The position numbers were made by a program, and so were the translations under genes. Positions 23,853-25,559 of a stretch of 25,559 nt of DNA are shown here, piece after piece. Source of the DNA: Rhodospirillaceae bacterium UBA3470 (GTDB taxonomy: Bacteria; Pseudomonadota; Alphaproteobacteria; Rhodospirillales; Casp-alpha2); assembly GCA_002378125.1 (NCBI GenBank), contig DFRF01000054.1:1-25559 (forward strand), read 5' to 3'. How positions within the stretch are numbered: position 1 is the stretch's first letter; the number at the start of each line of letters is the position of its first letter. The notes beneath the pieces are model-generated. The model did no database searches, was not told the DNA's origin, and was given only the letters and a program-made list of their open reading frames with translations.

Positions 23853-24644
23853 TCACGGCGTAAACCCCTCCTCCAGCAGACGACAACACGCCTGCACCAT
23901 TAGTGTATCGGTCAGCACGACGCCATCTGTCTCCCTACCGAACAATGAGGAACACAGGTTTGCTGCCGCTAGAGGACCAGACGTTTCGTGGCGCAGACGA
24001 GACGCTGCCTCACCACTGCCGGCGGCGACGTCCCGGATCACCAGGGGGCTGAACATTCCTACCGATTCCAGAAGCGGCAGTCCGACCATGTTGTGAAGCG
24101 CGGTTAGCAATTTGGTGCCGACGATCTGATTGGGTATTTGGCCGGCCGCGGCCCCAACAATGCGTTCACAGGCGTGAATATAGAAATCCAAGAAGGCGTT
24201 GCCGCGTTCGAAAAAGCAAAATGCGTTGTGCACATTCCGATAGCATTTGAGGGCGGAGGACCGGCGACCGTTTGGTTGCACCCAAATTTCCCGACAGAAC
24301 GCGTAGCCCATATTACCGGGCACGCTCAGGCAATCCGCGTGGAAAACCAAAACGTCCGCGTCCACCCAAATGGCCCGATCGAAACGGCCTTCCAAGGCCC
24401 GGCGGATCAGTAATAGGCGGCCCAAGTCGGTTAGAACCGGGAAGCGGCCCGCGGCGGCCCGCCGGTAATCATCGGGCAGCAAGTCAAAAATCTCATCACC
24501 AACGAATTCATAGCTGAACCCGGCGCCATGCGCCCAATCGCAAACACTTTGCATGCAGGTTTCAATCCAGACGGGCACCACTTCCGTGCGATAGGATTGA
24601 ATCACCAAGGTGGACACGGTTGGCCTCTGAACGGTTCGCGCCAT
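23853..24644 (-). CDS. DxD-type nucleotide-diphospho-sugar glycosyltransferase
   Basis: A 263-aa protein that looks like a GT-A fold glycosyltransferase. The N-terminal strand STLVIQSYR is followed by a helix. The core motif is GRFDRAIWVDADVLVFH, where DAD (95-97) should bind the metal and sugar nucleotide, preceded by LTDLGRLLLIRRAL, a typical helix of hexosyltransferases. The rest holds HNAFCFFERGNAFLDFYI and VGTKLLTALHN, which I cannot tie to a named family. No membrane segment or signal peptide is seen. I place the start at ATG 24644 because its ATG overlaps the stop of the upstream gene (TGATG); the open frame to 24767 would cover that gene. The two should be translationally coupled. It converges with glpK across about 40 bases. 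The acceptor is unknown. Confidence 0.75.
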   Translation of the reverse strand: MARTVQRPTVSTLVIQSYRTEVVPVWIETCMQSVCDWAHGAGFSYEFVGDEIFDLLPDDYRRAAAGRFPVLTDLGRLLLIRRALEGRFDRAIWVDADVLVFHADCLSVPGNMGYAFCREIWVQPNGRRSSALKCYRNVHNAFCFFERGNAFLDFYIHACERIVGAAAGQIPNQIVGTKLLTALHNMVGLPLLESVGMFSPLVIRDVAAGSGEAASRLRHETSGPLAAANLCSSLFGRETDGVVLTDTLMVQACCRLLEEGFTP

Positions 24645-25559
24645 CAACGGCGGCGGCGCAACTGAACCAAAAGGAGGTCCGTCCAGGACAGAAGTTTGAA
24701 CACAGAACCGCGCTTCTCCGAGTAGATACGAAGCGCTCCATGCCGGGTGTCCGGCGGCGATGACCATCTTAAATCGTCGATCTCACGGATTTCCAAAACC
24801 GTCACCTCACCCGTTTTCGAATCCCGGCTTCGCCAACGAAGCGTGCGGTTTAGGCGCTTCTTTCTCCCGATCAGATCGGTCCAGATCTCTGGTTGCTCTG
24901 TCGGCCGGCCATATTGGCCGGTGAAATGTTTAGTCACGCGCTGAATTTCTTCGGTATTGAAGAGGACGTGGATCTGAACACTGCGTCCAGCGACATACTC
25001 GACTATGGATTTCGGCCCACGATAGAAATTGCTGGAAATATTGAACGCAGACGCCAGGTCCGATAGCCACGCCAAGGGTTCGATACAGTACACGGTGTTC
25101 CAACGAATTTTGTTAACGCATTGTCCACCTCCTGGCGCCGGAATGCGACGCCCGAGCCCCTGATCTTTAGACAGGGTCAGTCTGACATCGGCGAGGGGCG
25201 CGGCGGAACCGCGCGGCGACGACACGCGCGCCGAATTACTACCGGTCGTCGTTCCGCCACCCTGCAGCAACGTAGCCACTTGCGCCGATGCCGCAAGCGC
25301 GCCGACGACCTCCGACGACAATGGAGGACTGGTCTTGTTCTCAGGCATCTCGGACATTTCCGATTTGACGCGGTCGGCTTGCTCCTCGCGCACAGCCGGG
25401 TTGGACACCACATCGTGGAACGGTGCGCTCGCGGCTTGAGAAGTTTGATCCGTTGCTGCTGCCTTTGGTGCTAGTTCCTCGGACTCTACAGCTACGATGT
25501 TCGACGGAGCAGCGGGCGTGGCGGGTGCGGGGTCCAGTGCGTCGTTTATGGGTCCCGTC
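24644..25559 (-). CDS. Partial protein of unknown function, coupled to a glycosyltransferase
   Basis: The frame is open from the stop at 24644 to the right edge, so the true start is beyond the window; the GTG at 25411 is only the first candidate inside. At least 304 residues are visible. The first 130 or so are Pro/Ala/Ser/Glu-rich and look disordered (NIVAVESEELAPKAA, PLSSEVVGALAASAQ). A folded domain then begins near CVNKIRWNTVYCIEPLAWL and continues through IVEYVAGRSVQIHVLFNTEE and HFTGQYGRPTEQPEIW to a very basic end, VQLRRRR. The pair of cysteines CVNK...YC is 11 residues apart. I do not recognise the domain. The downstream glycosyltransferase ATG overlaps this stop, so the two proteins are probably made together, perhaps in surface polysaccharide work. 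No membrane segment is seen in the visible part. Confidence 0.7.
   Translation of the reverse strand, partial: TGPINDALDPAPATPAAPSNIVAVESEELAPKAAATDQTSQAASAPFHDVVSNPAVREEQADRVKSEMSEMPENKTSPPLSSEVVGALAASAQVATLLQGGGTTTGSNSARVSSPRGSAAPLADVRLTLSKDQGLGRRIPAPGGGQCVNKIRWNTVYCIEPLAWLSDLASAFNISSNFYRGPKSIVEYVAGRSVQIHVLFNTEEIQRVTKHFTGQYGRPTEQPEIWTDLIGRKKRLNRTLRWRSRDSKTGEVTVLEIREIDDLRWSSPPDTRHGALRIYSEKRGSVFKLLSWTDLLLVQLRRRR

Overview
The window reads as a chromosomal stretch of a proteobacterium, most likely an alphaproteobacterium of a Rhodospirillales-like type. The basis is the moderately high GC content, the sfsA-map pair, a fused MaeB-type malic enzyme, a DUF6165 gene beside a family 9 glycosyltransferase remnant, and a proteobacterial-style aldehyde:ferredoxin oxidoreductase. 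This placement is inference from gene content. I see no rRNA, tRNA, CRISPR array, complete insertion sequence or phage gene. Genes lie on both strands in short units of one or two, and several junctions carry decayed or truncated genes.

Layout: (1) 1-3.6 kb: a decayed TauD/TfdA dioxygenase, an intact GMC oxidoreductase, and a convergent M24-fold hydrolase resembling ectoine hydrolase. (2) 3.7-6.7 kb: a small secreted cytochrome c with its own terminator, divergent from a tungsten aldehyde oxidoreductase coupled to a MoaD/ThiS-like protein; the 367-base divergent gap holds mutually exclusive inverted repeats. (3) 6.7-11.2 kb: a creatininase-family hydrolase downstream of mnmC, then a PEBP-family protein converging with a DinB/maleylpyruvate isomerase-like protein; upstream of the latter lies a small broken reading frame. 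(4) 11.2-16.4 kb: an ADP-forming acyl-CoA synthetase, map, sfsA, about 600 bases without a secure gene, and a glutathione S-transferase. (5) 16.6-19.2 kb: DUF6165, a stump of a glycosyltransferase, a TolC-family channel whose signal peptide lacks a normal start codon, and a very acidic 62-residue open frame. (6) 19.2-23.8 kb: MaeB, divergent from a glycerophosphodiesterase-glycerol kinase pair. (7) 23.85 kb to the end: a DxD-type glycosyltransferase coupled to a partial gene of unknown function.

How the genes could work together: the phosphodiesterase releases glycerol 3-phosphate from phospholipid head groups and the adjacent kinase makes the same compound from glycerol, while MaeB links malate and pyruvate metabolism. 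The acyl-CoA synthetase, the DinB-like protein and the broken frame between them look like one former CoA-thioester catabolic operon. MnmC, Map and SfsA are housekeeping.

The most interesting points are the (CG)n tract in glpK, which could make the gene slip in and out of frame; the missing start codon of the TolC signal peptide; the rearrangement scar at the glycosyltransferase stump; the inverted repeats in front of the tungsten-enzyme operon; and the coupled glycosyltransferase and unknown gene at the right edge. No single stretch proves to be a new system.
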